Source: Bacteroidaceae bacterium
GTDB taxonomy: Bacteria > Bacteroidota > Bacteroidia > Bacteroidales > Bacteroidaceae
Reading direction: 5' to 3'
Length of the DNA: 64,000 nt
Assembly (NCBI GenBank): GCA_024401215.1
Contig: JAKSLL010000009.1
Span: 1-64,000, forward strand
A program made the position numbers and the translations under genes. This document shows, one piece after another, positions 44,577 through 54,022 of this stretch (position 1 is its first letter; every line of letters begins with the position of its first letter). Below the pieces are notes generated by a model. It saw only the letters and a list, made by a program, of their open reading frames with translations, was not told the origin of the DNA and searched no databases.

Positions 44577-44592
44577 AGATTACCGCCCTTTA

Positions 44593-45540
44593 TCAAGAAA
44601 TCTTCATTCTCAATGCCTCAACCATCTTTGCATAAACCTCGTTGAGTTCTGCAAGCTGAGAGGCAAGTTTCTTTGTCTGTTCATTAACCTCATCTATAGT
44701 AGCAGACTGAGTGCCAACGCTCTTAAGCTGCATCTCGTAGAAACGGTTGATGCCTGTGAGTGTGCGGTTCATATTCTCCATCTCCTCTGAGTCGCGTGTG
44801 AGTCTCTTTGACTGCTCCGCAACCTCCATAAGAGTCTGAGTGAGTTCGGTAAGCTGTGACACATAATTGCGGGTAGCCTCCTGCATCTCTGGTGTCATGC
44901 CGTAATACTGTGCTGAATTGAACACAGGTGCAGCAGAGATATTCTCTGCCAACTCTGCAGCATTGACAATCTTTACAGGTGTAGGCTCCTGACTTGCTGA
45001 TGCTGCTTCGCCGCTCTGCTGAGCAGCTCCACCACCAACATGGCTTACATTGCCAAGACTTGCAGCAGCATTTGCCAATGCAGCAGCTGTCTCTTCGGAG
45101 ATGCCTGCACCGCCACCGCCGCCTATGACTACCGGTCCGCTGCCTGTGCTGCCACCAACGACAACTGTGCCGCCGCCACCGATTCCGCCATTCTTAGACG
45201 CTGCAGCAAGAGCAGCAGCTGTCTCTTCAGAAAGAGGAGTGCCTCCTGCTACATAGCCAGCATTGACGCTTGCCCTTATCTGCGCATTCTCAATCTCCTC
45301 CTCAGCAAGTTCGCGCTGATCCATACTCTCTTGAGGCTCGAAACCTGCAAGGAAGAACACAACAACCTCTGTACCCATTCCCAAGAACAGCATAATATCT
45401 GCGCCTTCCATATGGGTGATTTTGAAAAGGGCACCAAGGATTACGACTGATGCACCCCAGCTGTAAGCATAATTCAAAGCTGTCTGTCCTGCCTTTGTAC
45501 GGAGAAATCTCTGTATAGCGTTATATTGTTGTTTTGCCAT
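44593..45540 (-). CDS. gldL: Type IX secretion motor protein GldL/PorL
   Basis: 315 residues. Two N-terminal transmembrane helices (YSWGASVVILGALFKITH; DIMLFLGMGTEVVVFFLAGF) contain the Glu residue used in proton-driven rotation in this family. The cytoplasmic part has coiled-coil helices (YVSQLTELTQTLMEVAEQSK and onward). Between them is a Gly/Val-rich segment (about residues 115-150: GGGGTVVVGGSTGSGPVVIG and GGGGGAGISEE) that looks like a low-complexity linker; related copies of ETAAALA flank it, suggesting internal duplication. Confidence 0.94.
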   Translation of the reverse strand: MAKQQYNAIQRFLRTKAGQTALNYAYSWGASVVILGALFKITHMEGADIMLFLGMGTEVVVFFLAGFEPQESMDQRELAEEEIENAQIRASVNAGYVAGGTPLSEETAAALAAASKNGGIGGGGTVVVGGSTGSGPVVIGGGGGAGISEETAAALANAAASLGNVSHVGGGAAQQSGEAASASQEPTPVKIVNAAELAENISAAPVFNSAQYYGMTPEMQEATRNYVSQLTELTQTLMEVAEQSKRLTRDSEEMENMNRTLTGINRFYEMQLKSVGTQSATIDEVNEQTKKLASQLAELNEVYAKMVEALRMKIS

Positions 45541-45658
45541 ATTCTAAATTATATATTATGTTTATTTTTCTTTTCATATCCATCCGCCACACCTTAACAT
45601 TGTCAGCAATTAGTGCTTTCACAATGAAGGGGGATTCAGGCCGCTTGCGGATGTAACT

Positions 45659-47086
45659 TTATCTTCGAGCTTTGCCTGGTGTGCCCACCTGACTTCTCAC
45701 ACAACGGAAGCCGATGAAGGAACGACCGACATTTTGGTATTCGCTTGAACGCCAAGCGCTCTTGATAAAACTCTCAGGGTCTTTCCACGAACCACCTCTC
45801 ACACTCTTCTTCTTAAGTGCATAAGGGTCTTCCTTTGCAGCGTTATACACAAGAGTTGGGTTCATATCGCTCATAGAAAGCACGCCAGCCTCTGTATATA
45901 CCGTACTCGTCCATTCAGCCACATTACCAGCCATGTCATAGAGTCCGTTTGAATTTGCGCTATAGATGCCCACCTTAGAAGTGATGAGGTTGCCGTCTTT
46001 TGTGTAGTTTCCTCTGTCTGGCTTGAAGTTAGCATAGTAGCAACCTTTGTCGCTTGCCACACCTTCGTGCTCCCAAGGCAGTTCGTTGCCATCCTTGCCA
46101 CGAGCAGCAAACTCCCACTCCGCCTCAGTAGGCAAGCGGTATCTCTGCATGTATTTAGCGGCAGAGCCAAGTCCTTTGATGAGGAAGTCGGTACGCCAAT
46201 TACAGAAAGCATTGGCTTGCTCCCATGAAACTCCCACAACAGGATATTCATTGTAATTCTGATGAGTGAAGTACAAACGCATATACACCTCAGTATCTGC
46301 ATTCTGGAAGTCATTGACCCAGCATGTTGTATCAGGATACACATTTACTATATATGTATTGACAAAGTCCCACATGCTACTGAGAGGGCGAGTTATTGTC
46401 TCGCGATGTATGACACCTTCATCATCGACATAAGCAGTATCCTTGCTTATCATCACAACCTCATTGGGGTCAACCTCAATATCTGTGTTGAGTGTACGCT
46501 CGTTAGCATTAAGTCTGAACTTGCGCTTAGCAGCCATAACATGGTCAAAAGTCTCATAGCGGTAGTTAAGCTGAGACACATCAAGCATCTTCTCTCCTGT
46601 CACAGGATGATATGTGTACATTGACTCGATAATCTCTTGCTGCTCCTCGTCAGGATTTTTTGGAAGCGCCTTATTCCAGTTAAGATAAGGATGCTCAAGA
46701 GGCTCGCCCTCTTTGTCAAGTTCGATTCTGTAAGCTTCGTTGCCAGCATCAGCTAAACGCTCGCGAAGAATAGAGTCACGCACCCAATATACAAACTGGC
46801 GGTACATGGCGTTTGTCACCTCTCGCTCATCCATCCAGAATGCGTCAACACTAATATCTCTTGTTGGAATATCCTTGCCCCAAAGACTGTCTGTCTTTTC
46901 TGAGCCCATCTTAAGACTTCCACGCTTAACTAACACCATTCCATAAGGCGCTGGTTCAGACATCGAAGCGCCACTGACACCTGTAACCTCACCACCAGTA
47001 GCATTTGCTCCTCCATTGGCAGAGAAGCACGAAGCCACTAACAGCGAAATAATCGTGATACATATAGAAAAAAGAATTTTCTTCAT
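45659..47086 (-). CDS. gldK: Type IX secretion lipoprotein GldK/PorK
   Basis: 475 residues, a lipoprotein: signal SICITIISLLVASC with lipobox LVASC and Cys at residue 20. The body is an FGE-sulfatase (SUMF1) fold: MVLVKRGSLKMGSEKTDSLW, DISVDAFWMDEREVTNAMYR, YPVVGVSWEQANAFCNWRTD, YRLPTEAEWEFAARG and KKSVRGGSWKD. In T9SS this fold is structural and not catalytic; GldK forms the outer-membrane-associated ring with GldN. An insertion of about 100 residues lies between the first two conserved blocks, as usual for the family. Confidence 0.95.
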   Translation of the reverse strand: MKKILFSICITIISLLVASCFSANGGANATGGEVTGVSGASMSEPAPYGMVLVKRGSLKMGSEKTDSLWGKDIPTRDISVDAFWMDEREVTNAMYRQFVYWVRDSILRERLADAGNEAYRIELDKEGEPLEHPYLNWNKALPKNPDEEQQEIIESMYTYHPVTGEKMLDVSQLNYRYETFDHVMAAKRKFRLNANERTLNTDIEVDPNEVVMISKDTAYVDDEGVIHRETITRPLSSMWDFVNTYIVNVYPDTTCWVNDFQNADTEVYMRLYFTHQNYNEYPVVGVSWEQANAFCNWRTDFLIKGLGSAAKYMQRYRLPTEAEWEFAARGKDGNELPWEHEGVASDKGCYYANFKPDRGNYTKDGNLITSKVGIYSANSNGLYDMAGNVAEWTSTVYTEAGVLSMSDMNPTLVYNAAKEDPYALKKKSVRGGSWKDPESFIKSAWRSSEYQNVGRSFIGFRCVRSQVGTPGKARR

Positions 47087-47173
47087 CTTATGTTTTTATC
47101 TTTTTATTCTTTAGAATTATTATCTTTCATTCAATTTCGTTCTGACACAAGCCGTCCCTCATCACACTGGGGG

Positions 47174-48118
47174 TCACAGCCATCTCACGCTCTTGTGTTT
47201 GTTTCTGCCTTTCTTAAACAAATCCAAATCTGTCTTATATCCAAAAACAAGTTCGTGGCTTCCATTCAGCATGCCTATGCCTTGAGTGTACATCTGATAA
47301 TTGTATCCAATACATACACCATGGAAGACACCACCTATAAACACCGTAGTTGAAATGTCGGGACTATAGCCCAAACCGCCGTAAAAGACTCTACCGTCAT
47401 ACTCGTACATCACCTTACATTGCAAATCCTCTCTCCACGAAGTCAAGTTAGACTGCACCATAAAAGATGGGTGTACTGATAATAACGAATTTTTTAACTT
47501 TATATTGCATCCACCCATCAAATAAAACATTCTATCGATGGAAATCTCATATCTTTCACCTACAACAACTGTTGGCGCAAGCAGATGCAAACTTGATATG
47601 CCTGCCCAGTATGATGGGTGGTGATAGTAGAAACCTGCTCCGAGGTCCACTCTGTTGCCATCTACTGCTGATGATGGAAATGCAGGGTCATTGGATTCCT
47701 CCAAAGTGGCTTTTGCCGGGTCAATCTTTTCGGTGAGCACAGCCCCTTGAAAACCCGCCGCCAATCTTCCTTTCTCACCAACTTTGATGTTATAAGCATA
47801 TTGGAGGCTGATTTTCGTTGTGCTGAAAATGCCTGCATTATCGTTGAAGAAGCTAATGCCGCCGCCATGTCTCGGACTCAAGAAATAGACTGGCATGTCA
47901 GCACTTACATACATTGTTTGCGGAGCATTCTTATAACCTACCATCTGCATTGAGTAGGCTGCCTGCACATTAAGCATCCCGTCAGCACCAGAAGAGGCTG
48001 GATTATAATACGACTTCAAGGCTGTGTAGTCAGAAAACTGCACATCCCACTGCGCTCTCATAGTGATTGCCACAATGAAAAAGAGCACCAAAATCGCTGT
48101 TATTCGCTGCCTCATCAT
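47174..48118 (-). CDS. porP: Type IX secretion outer-membrane protein PorP/SprF family
   Basis: 314 residues, signal peptide (ILVLFFIVAITMRAQ), then the family start WDVQFSDYTALKSYYNPASSG and strands of a beta-barrel (AAGFQGAVLTE; FYYHHPSYWAGISSLHLLAP; GYNYQMYTQGIG). PorP/SprF proteins are outer-membrane partners of GldK or of specific surface adhesins. Position directly before gldK is the classic order porP-gldK-L-M-N. The gene begins 49 bases after the DHHW gene. Confidence 0.9.
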   Translation of the reverse strand: MMRQRITAILVLFFIVAITMRAQWDVQFSDYTALKSYYNPASSGADGMLNVQAAYSMQMVGYKNAPQTMYVSADMPVYFLSPRHGGGISFFNDNAGIFSTTKISLQYAYNIKVGEKGRLAAGFQGAVLTEKIDPAKATLEESNDPAFPSSAVDGNRVDLGAGFYYHHPSYWAGISSLHLLAPTVVVGERYEISIDRMFYLMGGCNIKLKNSLLSVHPSFMVQSNLTSWREDLQCKVMYEYDGRVFYGGLGYSPDISTTVFIGGVFHGVCIGYNYQMYTQGIGMLNGSHELVFGYKTDLDLFKKGRNKHKSVRWL

Positions 48119-48167
48119 ATAATATAACCTTTTTTCTTCCGTTTTATTGTGTCTATATCAAAAAAAA

Positions 48168-49652
48168 TCATTTTACAGCCTCTGTCTTCTCCTCTGCCCC
48201 AACATCTTTTTTCTGTTCATCAGTTTTCTTCTCACCACTACCACTCACGCCTTGAGTGAGGAAGCGCTTGTAATTATTTGCTGTACTTGAAGAATAAGCA
48301 GAGAACACATTATTTGCAAATAAGATATCTGTGATTTTATTCTTTGACACATACTTAACCATATTATCAAGGAAGTATCGGTAATCAATCACATGCACCT
48401 CCTCAAACGAATAGAAGAGCCAGCCAGGAATAACATTGCCGAAGCTGTCCTTCAAAATCATCAGTCGCCTGCCATTATTCACAGAAGTGCGTACGGCAGT
48501 AATCTTAGCATCACCACCCATGAATGTACAATACGCCCCGCCATTTCCATCGCCATAATGCATGAAAAACTTGCTGACAAATGGCTTGCCCGCACCTGTG
48601 ACATGATAACTCTTATCGACAGTATAATTTATATATGTAGTGGTATAATCAACTTTCGTCGGCACAAAATACGTAAAATCCTCTGGAGCCTCTTTCACAG
48701 AAACATCCCCCGAAGAAGCATACATCGACCCAACATATCCGTGAGTCACCTTCATCTTATACCATTCATTGACAGCCTTATATGGAACGATGTCAGACAC
48801 GGCATCAGAGCCATCAGCTCTTGTAAGCTCCTTAAAAGGCACACCAGCAATGCTCGCAAATTTCTTTGCTGCGTAATATCCACCGAGAGGCGACCAATGG
48901 TGGTCTGTCCTAAGGAAAATGCCTTCATCGGCATGCTCCCCAAGCGTCGTATAAATATCTACAGCTTTCACCTCTGGGTTGAGGTGGCTAAATATGTTGT
49001 TGATTGTGGCGCGCTGGTCTTTGGTGCATTTCCTCGCATTGTCAGGACAGTAAAACTCTATAGCAGTTGGCACAACCGTACAATAAACATTCACTTTACT
49101 GCCAAATGTTTCTTTGTATTTGTTAGCCACATTTGCATAGGCAACACCACCTGAAGCAGAACCTCCGTAAGCCATCAACGCACGAACGTTGTCGCCAGAG
49201 CCAATGATAAGAATTCCGGCATTGGCAATCTTCGCATTTTCATTTACCGACACTTTCTTGTTGTATTTCCCTATTTTGCGGTCAGCTTCAGACTGCAGCT
49301 CTTCTGCCTCGCCCTCTTCCTCTTCTGTCACAGGTTCGGGCTCAACACTTTGGGAAGTCTCGGAAGCATGAAACACCAATTCGGTATCGCCACCAACTTT
49401 CAGCTTGGAGCATTCTTTCACCTTCATGCTTATCATCATGAAGACATCTCTATGAGGCTCTGTGTCGCTGAACCAAGACGACACCTCTTTCGTGAACGAG
49501 CCATCTTTAAGCTTTTCGACGGTAAAAGCAGGGAACACCGCCAAATCTCGCTTCTCCAATTCAGAATAAGAACTTCTCGGCAGAGCTACCATCACAACAA
49601 GCAAGGCAGCAAAGCACAGCCCTACACACCATATATATATTTTACTTCTCAT
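48168..49652 (-). CDS. DHHW-family protein, membrane anchored
   Basis: 494 residues. One N-terminal helix (GLCFAALLVVMVALP) anchors it. The core carries the family signature LRTDHHWSPLGGYYAAKKFA (about residues 245-265), preceded by NIFSHLNPEVKAVDIYTTL and followed by a catalytic-fold segment (RLMILKDSFGNVIPGWLF). This is the AlgX/AlgJ-like SGNH fold with DHHW as its Asp/His block. A Glu-rich insert (EPEPVTEEEEGEAEELQSEA) and a Lys/Glu tail look disordered. It overlaps the upstream paralogue by one base and probably acts with the MBOAT protein in acylating an extracellular glycan. Confidence 0.82.
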   Translation of the reverse strand: MRSKIYIWCVGLCFAALLVVMVALPRSSYSELEKRDLAVFPAFTVEKLKDGSFTKEVSSWFSDTEPHRDVFMMISMKVKECSKLKVGGDTELVFHASETSQSVEPEPVTEEEEGEAEELQSEADRKIGKYNKKVSVNENAKIANAGILIIGSGDNVRALMAYGGSASGGVAYANVANKYKETFGSKVNVYCTVVPTAIEFYCPDNARKCTKDQRATINNIFSHLNPEVKAVDIYTTLGEHADEGIFLRTDHHWSPLGGYYAAKKFASIAGVPFKELTRADGSDAVSDIVPYKAVNEWYKMKVTHGYVGSMYASSGDVSVKEAPEDFTYFVPTKVDYTTTYINYTVDKSYHVTGAGKPFVSKFFMHYGDGNGGAYCTFMGGDAKITAVRTSVNNGRRLMILKDSFGNVIPGWLFYSFEEVHVIDYRYFLDNMVKYVSKNKITDILFANNVFSAYSSSTANNYKRFLTQGVSGSGEKKTDEQKKDVGAEEKTEAVK

Positions 49653-50770
49653 TATTGTATCAAGTATTTGGCATACATATTTGTTGTAGCCGCCGACAAG
49701 GCATGACTGATATTGTTAGCAAACAGCACATCGGTTATGCCATTCTCCGCCACATACTCGCGTATGTTCTTTGTAAAATAACGACAGTCAACAATGTATA
49801 TGTCCTCGAACGAATAGAGCAAAAAGGCAGGAATAGCATTGCCAAAGCTGTCTTTAAGTATAAGAAGCTTTCTGCCGTTATTACCCATAGCTTTTGAGTG
49901 GGTGAGGAATGTGTCTCCTCCAATAAATGTACAGTAAGTGCTGCTTGCTCCGTCCTTCATCGGGCGGAAAAACTCAAACTCCTTTTCTTCACTTTCACCT
50001 ATCACCCTCTTCCTTGTCCTGTCTAATGTGTACACCACCTGACGACAGTCATAATCCTTACGAGTTGGCACCCAATAATAGAAATCCTCTGGAGCATTCT
50101 TCACAGCATAGTTTCTTGAAAAACTGTACATAGTGCCAACAAAATTTCTCACTACTCTCTGCTCATACCATTCATTCCTTGCATCAGGAACAATCTTAGC
50201 ATCTGTGCTGTCAGTCGCCGCTTGGAGGGGAATCTCCTTAAAAGGCACTTTTGCTACTCTCGCAAACTCCTTTGCCGCATAATAAGCGCCAAGAGGAAGC
50301 CAATGATGATCTGTTCGAGAATATATGTCCTCTCTTGCATGCTGCCCAAGCGTTGTGTACACATCCACACCCTGCACCGAGTCGGAGAGGCAGGAATAGA
50401 TGGCGTTTAACACCGTAGATTGAGTCCTGCACCACTGGCTTGCAACATCAGGACTGTAAAACTCACAAGCAATAGGTATAGGCATACAATATACATTGAC
50501 ACCATCACCAAATGCTCGTTTATAGGAATTTGCACTTTCTGCATAGGCTTGAGCATTTGCTGTGCCCGAACTGAATGCACTAAAAGCACGAGTCTTATGT
50601 GTGGCATCAGCACTAACAATAATAATACTGCCTGAGCGAGTAAACTTAGCATCAGGATTGATTTTATTCACATAAGGCTTCACCTCTATCTTTTTTGTTT
50701 GCGCGCTGGCTGTGATAGATGCCGCCATAGCCAAGCAGAAAAATATTTTATTCATTATCTTTGTATTCAT
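49652..50770 (-). CDS. DHHW-family protein, exported
   Basis: About 372 residues from ATG 50770 (a TTG nine bases earlier is also in frame). A signal peptide (IFFCLAMAASITASAQ) replaces the anchor of its neighbour. Conserved: YSRTDHHWLPLGAYYAAKEF, CIPIACEFYSPDVASQW-type region before it, and LLILKDSFGNAIPAFLLYSF. The paralogue at 48168 aligns across the whole core, so the pair arose by tandem duplication. It follows the MBOAT gene by about 20 bases. Confidence 0.82.
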   Translation of the reverse strand: MNTKIMNKIFFCLAMAASITASAQTKKIEVKPYVNKINPDAKFTRSGSIIIVSADATHKTRAFSAFSSGTANAQAYAESANSYKRAFGDGVNVYCMPIPIACEFYSPDVASQWCRTQSTVLNAIYSCLSDSVQGVDVYTTLGQHAREDIYSRTDHHWLPLGAYYAAKEFARVAKVPFKEIPLQAATDSTDAKIVPDARNEWYEQRVVRNFVGTMYSFSRNYAVKNAPEDFYYWVPTRKDYDCRQVVYTLDRTRKRVIGESEEKEFEFFRPMKDGASSTYCTFIGGDTFLTHSKAMGNNGRKLLILKDSFGNAIPAFLLYSFEDIYIVDCRYFTKNIREYVAENGITDVLFANNISHALSAATTNMYAKYLIQ

Positions 50771-50789
50771 CTGTCTCAAAATTTAAAAA

Positions 50790-52238
50790 TCAGAATCTCG
50801 TGTAAATAAAAGCATTATTCGTTGCGCCAACAAGCAGAGACACGCTCAGCAGCAAAGCAACAACAGAAAAAGCAAGCTTGCTCATAAGCACGATATTGCT
50901 GTTGGCTGCACCTTTAGGATTGCAACAATAATCAAGCAGCATCTTGCACCACTTCCTCATCGGCATGCAGAACATCACAGCAAATATCCACAGCCACATA
51001 TTATTATATATAGCACTTGTTGCTATGAAATCGCCATAACTACCTCCCTGTCCGATGAAAGAGATGAAAAACTGCTTCATCTTTTCAAAATCATCAAAAT
51101 AGAATATACCCCAGCCTATCACCACCAACAGCATGCTGTAGATGTGAAGCACAAATGCAGGAATCTTATTGTGAACTTTCAGGAGAGTGTACTTCTCCGC
51201 CATGACGATTATTCCGAAATACAATCCCCACAATATGAAATTCCAACTTGCTCCATGCCACATACCTGTCAAAAACCACACCGTCATGATGTTCAACACC
51301 TGATGGCTCTTATTTCCGCCCATAGGTATGTAAACATAATCACGGAAGAAACTGCCAAGCGACATGTGCCATCTACGCCAGAAATCGCTTATGCTATTGC
51401 AGCAGTATGGATGGTTGAAGTTCTCATTGAAATGGAATCCAAGACAACGACCTATGCCTATTGCCATATCGCTGTATCCAGAGAAGTCAAAATAAATCTG
51501 CAAGGTGAACGCCACAATGCCAAGCCATGCTCCACCCATTGTCAGCCGAGTCAATTCTCCTGCAAGGAATTGATCGGAAATCTCCGACAACTGATTAGCA
51601 ATAATCACTTTCTTTGCCAATCCCACAAGGAAGCGGAACACTCCGTCAGCTATGTCTTTGCTGTTTACACTCCTATTGCCTATCTCATGAGCAACGGTGC
51701 CATATCTCACAATCGGACCTGCGATAAGCTGCGGAAACATTGACACATACAGAAGCAAATCGACAAAACGCTTCTGAACAGGTGACTCATTTCTGTAAAC
51801 ATCCACAAGATAAGATATTGACTGAAAGATATAGAAACTTATACCTATTGGCAATGCTATTTGTGGTACAGCCACACCACCAACTCCCACATCTGCCAAT
51901 GTCTGCGCTAGGAATCCAGCATATTTGAATGTGCCGAGAATTAGCAAGTTACACACCAGTCCACATACCAAAGCAGCTTTCCTGTGCTTATCACTCCCTG
52001 CTATACATCTGCCAATAACATAGTTTATCAACACGCATAACAGCAGCAAAAACACATACACAGGTTCACCCCATGCATAGAAAATCAGCGAGAATATCAC
52101 CAACATTGCATTTTTCACCACAGGTGCTGTATTGTCAGCCTTCTTGAAGCACCATCGGTCAATCAACGCTCCCAAAAGGTAGCAAAGCACAAATGCAGGT
52201 ATGAATACAAACAAGAAAAATAAATCAGAAAAGACCAT
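50790..52238 (-). CDS. MBOAT-family membrane O-acyltransferase (AlgI/DltB-like)
   Basis: 482 residues, polytopic. Family blocks: ALPIGISFYIFQSISYLVDV, FPQLIAGPIVRYG, QIYFDFSGYSDMAIGIGRCL, SDFWRRWHMSLGSFFRDYVY and GMWHGASWNFILWGLYFGI with the conserved His. It is related to the MBOAT at 8404-9969 but has different partners: here two DHHW proteins and an SGNH hydrolase. Together these form a complete acetyl-transfer set for an envelope polymer. The nearby GH25 gene hints at peptidoglycan, though that is inference. Confidence 0.92.
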   Translation of the reverse strand: MVFSDLFFLFVFIPAFVLCYLLGALIDRWCFKKADNTAPVVKNAMLVIFSLIFYAWGEPVYVFLLLLCVLINYVIGRCIAGSDKHRKAALVCGLVCNLLILGTFKYAGFLAQTLADVGVGGVAVPQIALPIGISFYIFQSISYLVDVYRNESPVQKRFVDLLLYVSMFPQLIAGPIVRYGTVAHEIGNRSVNSKDIADGVFRFLVGLAKKVIIANQLSEISDQFLAGELTRLTMGGAWLGIVAFTLQIYFDFSGYSDMAIGIGRCLGFHFNENFNHPYCCNSISDFWRRWHMSLGSFFRDYVYIPMGGNKSHQVLNIMTVWFLTGMWHGASWNFILWGLYFGIIVMAEKYTLLKVHNKIPAFVLHIYSMLLVVIGWGIFYFDDFEKMKQFFISFIGQGGSYGDFIATSAIYNNMWLWIFAVMFCMPMRKWCKMLLDYCCNPKGAANSNIVLMSKLAFSVVALLLSVSLLVGATNNAFIYTRF

Positions 52239-52280
52239 TATCTAAAACAACTTTTTAACTAAGTAGCTACTCACCACCAA

Positions 52281-53090
52281 TTAATACTCAAGCATCCCCT
52301 CAACCATATTAGCTATCACGAAGCCGTTCCTTCTCGCCCCATCAACACTTGTATGCGTACCATCGTAAGTGCGGCTCTTTGCCACTCTCTCCCTCACTTG
52401 ATAGACGCTGCACCTCTCATCCATTCTTATAGCATTCACACCCATCCTCTTGCCGCACATTTCTATCGTGTCGCCTGCCTTTCTTATCAAAGCAGCATCA
52501 ACTGCCGTACTCTGCATTGGCGTAAGCAGAATTATCTGCGCATCAGGGAATGCCTGCATAAGCATCTCGCACCCATATCTCACACTCTCTGCCAAGGTGA
52601 GAATGCTGCTCACACTTCTTGAGGTGATGTATTGACTCATATCTTGGAATGCAACATCAACAGTCTTAGCAAACACCTGAGGCCTCTTGTCCTTAAACCA
52701 CGCATCATTTGTGCCAGCAGATATAAGGATAAGGCGCGGAGACTTCTGTTCTCCATTCTTGACGGCTTCTTTCAGTCTGTTGATTTGATTATACACAACA
52801 TTATCGTTGCTAATCTTTCCGACATTCTCCACCACATTGTATTTTGTGACAGAAGTATTTGTCCAGGTAGCTCCACTACGAGCATAGCTGCGACAAGAGG
52901 CAGGGGCGAATTTCATCATAAACCAATGGCTCCACCCTTTCTCTCCGCTGCAGTCATCGCCGCCAAGCCATGTGTTTGAATCGCCAAGAAGCACAACATC
53001 TATAGAGTCATGCTTGCTTTGAGCATAAGAAGCAGTTATTGCAAATGCTATCAATGTTATTAACAGAAACAACTTTCTCATTTTTTCCAT
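52281..53090 (-). CDS. Exported SGNH/GDSL hydrolase
   Basis: 269 residues, signal peptide (LFLLITLIAFAITASYAQ). SGNH blocks: IDVVLLGDSNTWLGGDDCSG (block I), LILISAGTNDAWF (block III), and DGTHTSVDGARRNGFVIANM (block V with Asp/His). A start at 53081 (MRKLFLL) would avoid the 13-base overlap with the GH25 gene and is equally good. It is probably an acetylesterase or lipase-like enzyme acting in the periplasm or at the surface, next to the MBOAT/DHHW genes. Confidence 0.85.
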   Translation of the reverse strand: MEKMRKLFLLITLIAFAITASYAQSKHDSIDVVLLGDSNTWLGGDDCSGEKGWSHWFMMKFAPASCRSYARSGATWTNTSVTKYNVVENVGKISNDNVVYNQINRLKEAVKNGEQKSPRLILISAGTNDAWFKDKRPQVFAKTVDVAFQDMSQYITSRSVSSILTLAESVRYGCEMLMQAFPDAQIILLTPMQSTAVDAALIRKAGDTIEMCGKRMGVNAIRMDERCSVYQVRERVAKSRTYDGTHTSVDGARRNGFVIANMVEGMLEY

Positions 53091-53992
53091 TCTATATTAT
53101 CCATTCCGAATCCATTGACAAATCTATTCAAATCTGTCGGAATCCAAAAACCTCTCACATGCCCCTTGTCTGTAAACTGCCACATCAAAATGTCTGTGCC
53201 TTCTATCTTTGGCTCTTTTCCGTAACGAGCAATCCACAGAGGATATTCATTCAGTTCAGGAGAGAGGCGAGTGATATAAAAGTGATAATTGCTGTATATA
53301 ATCGGACGAGCATATTTGAAATCCATTATCTGAGCAAGACGCATAACGCTATCTTTCAATCCGACATTGTCTCCATCCGCCAGGCTTCCCATCTCTATGT
53401 CAATCACAGGCAGCAAGTCTTGCTTTTCCATGTCAACAACCTTACAGAACGAATCTATCTGAGCGTCAACACTCATCCCCATCGTGAACACCAAGTAGCT
53501 TCCCATCTTAATGCCAAGCTTTTTGCCTTCTTCCATATTCAGCAGATATTCGCTGTCAACCTTTCCGCCTGTACCAATAGCTCGTGCATAAACAAACTTA
53601 GGCTTGACTTCCGCTTTGCTCACTTCCTTCCATCTCACTCTGCCCTGGAATCTTGATATGTCAACACCGTCAAAGTCAACACTAAAAGGTTTGCCTTCTT
53701 GCTGATCTTTTCTTGGCCATGCAGGAGGTTCATTCTTCTTGCCTGCCACTTTTGTCTTTTGAGAATCTTCCTTTTGAGAGACTTTCCACAGATTAAAACC
53801 TGCATAGCCACCCACCAGCAGGCAGACAACCAAGACAATCAGAGCGCTCCAAATCCATCCAGACAAACTATTTATGTCTATACCTCCTTTTTTCTTCTTC
53901 GACTTTCTCGAGCCTTTTTTCTTGCCCGTCTTCTTTGTGCCGACTTTCTTTTTCTTCTTTCTTACCTCTTTAGGGGCTTCAGTATTTTCCAT
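53078..53992 (-). CDS. Membrane-anchored GH25 lysozyme-family muramidase
   Basis: 304 residues. The first 45 residues are extremely basic (KKKKKVGTKKTGKKKGSRKS and further), followed by one transmembrane helix (WIWSALIVLVVCLLVGGYAG) and a periplasmic GH25 domain from about residue 105: VDFDGVDISRFQGRVRWKEV (catalytic Asp), FVYARAIGTGG, GSYLVFTMGMSVDAQIDSF, LLPVIDIEMG (Asp-x-Glu) and PLWIARYG. GH25 enzymes cleave peptidoglycan. The Lys-rich cytoplasmic tail could touch nucleic acid or lipid. It lies between rmuC and the acetylation genes. Confidence 0.88.
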   Translation of the reverse strand: MENTEAPKEVRKKKKKVGTKKTGKKKGSRKSKKKKGGIDINSLSGWIWSALIVLVVCLLVGGYAGFNLWKVSQKEDSQKTKVAGKKNEPPAWPRKDQQEGKPFSVDFDGVDISRFQGRVRWKEVSKAEVKPKFVYARAIGTGGKVDSEYLLNMEEGKKLGIKMGSYLVFTMGMSVDAQIDSFCKVVDMEKQDLLPVIDIEMGSLADGDNVGLKDSVMRLAQIMDFKYARPIIYSNYHFYITRLSPELNEYPLWIARYGKEPKIEGTDILMWQFTDKGHVRGFWIPTDLNRFVNGFGMDNIEWKK

Positions 53993-54022
53993 TCAAAAAC
54001 TTTCAAATCATTGTCAAATTCT

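Noticed and set aside
44593-48118. Gliding motility as the role of the gld genes
   Set aside because: The core set alone indicates type IX secretion; no gliding-specific genes (sprB, gldA/F/G) are seen, and Prevotella do not glide.
48393-49154. 253-codon open frame antisense to a DHHW gene
   Set aside because: Opposite strand carries a protein with clear conserved motifs; nothing supports the antisense frame.
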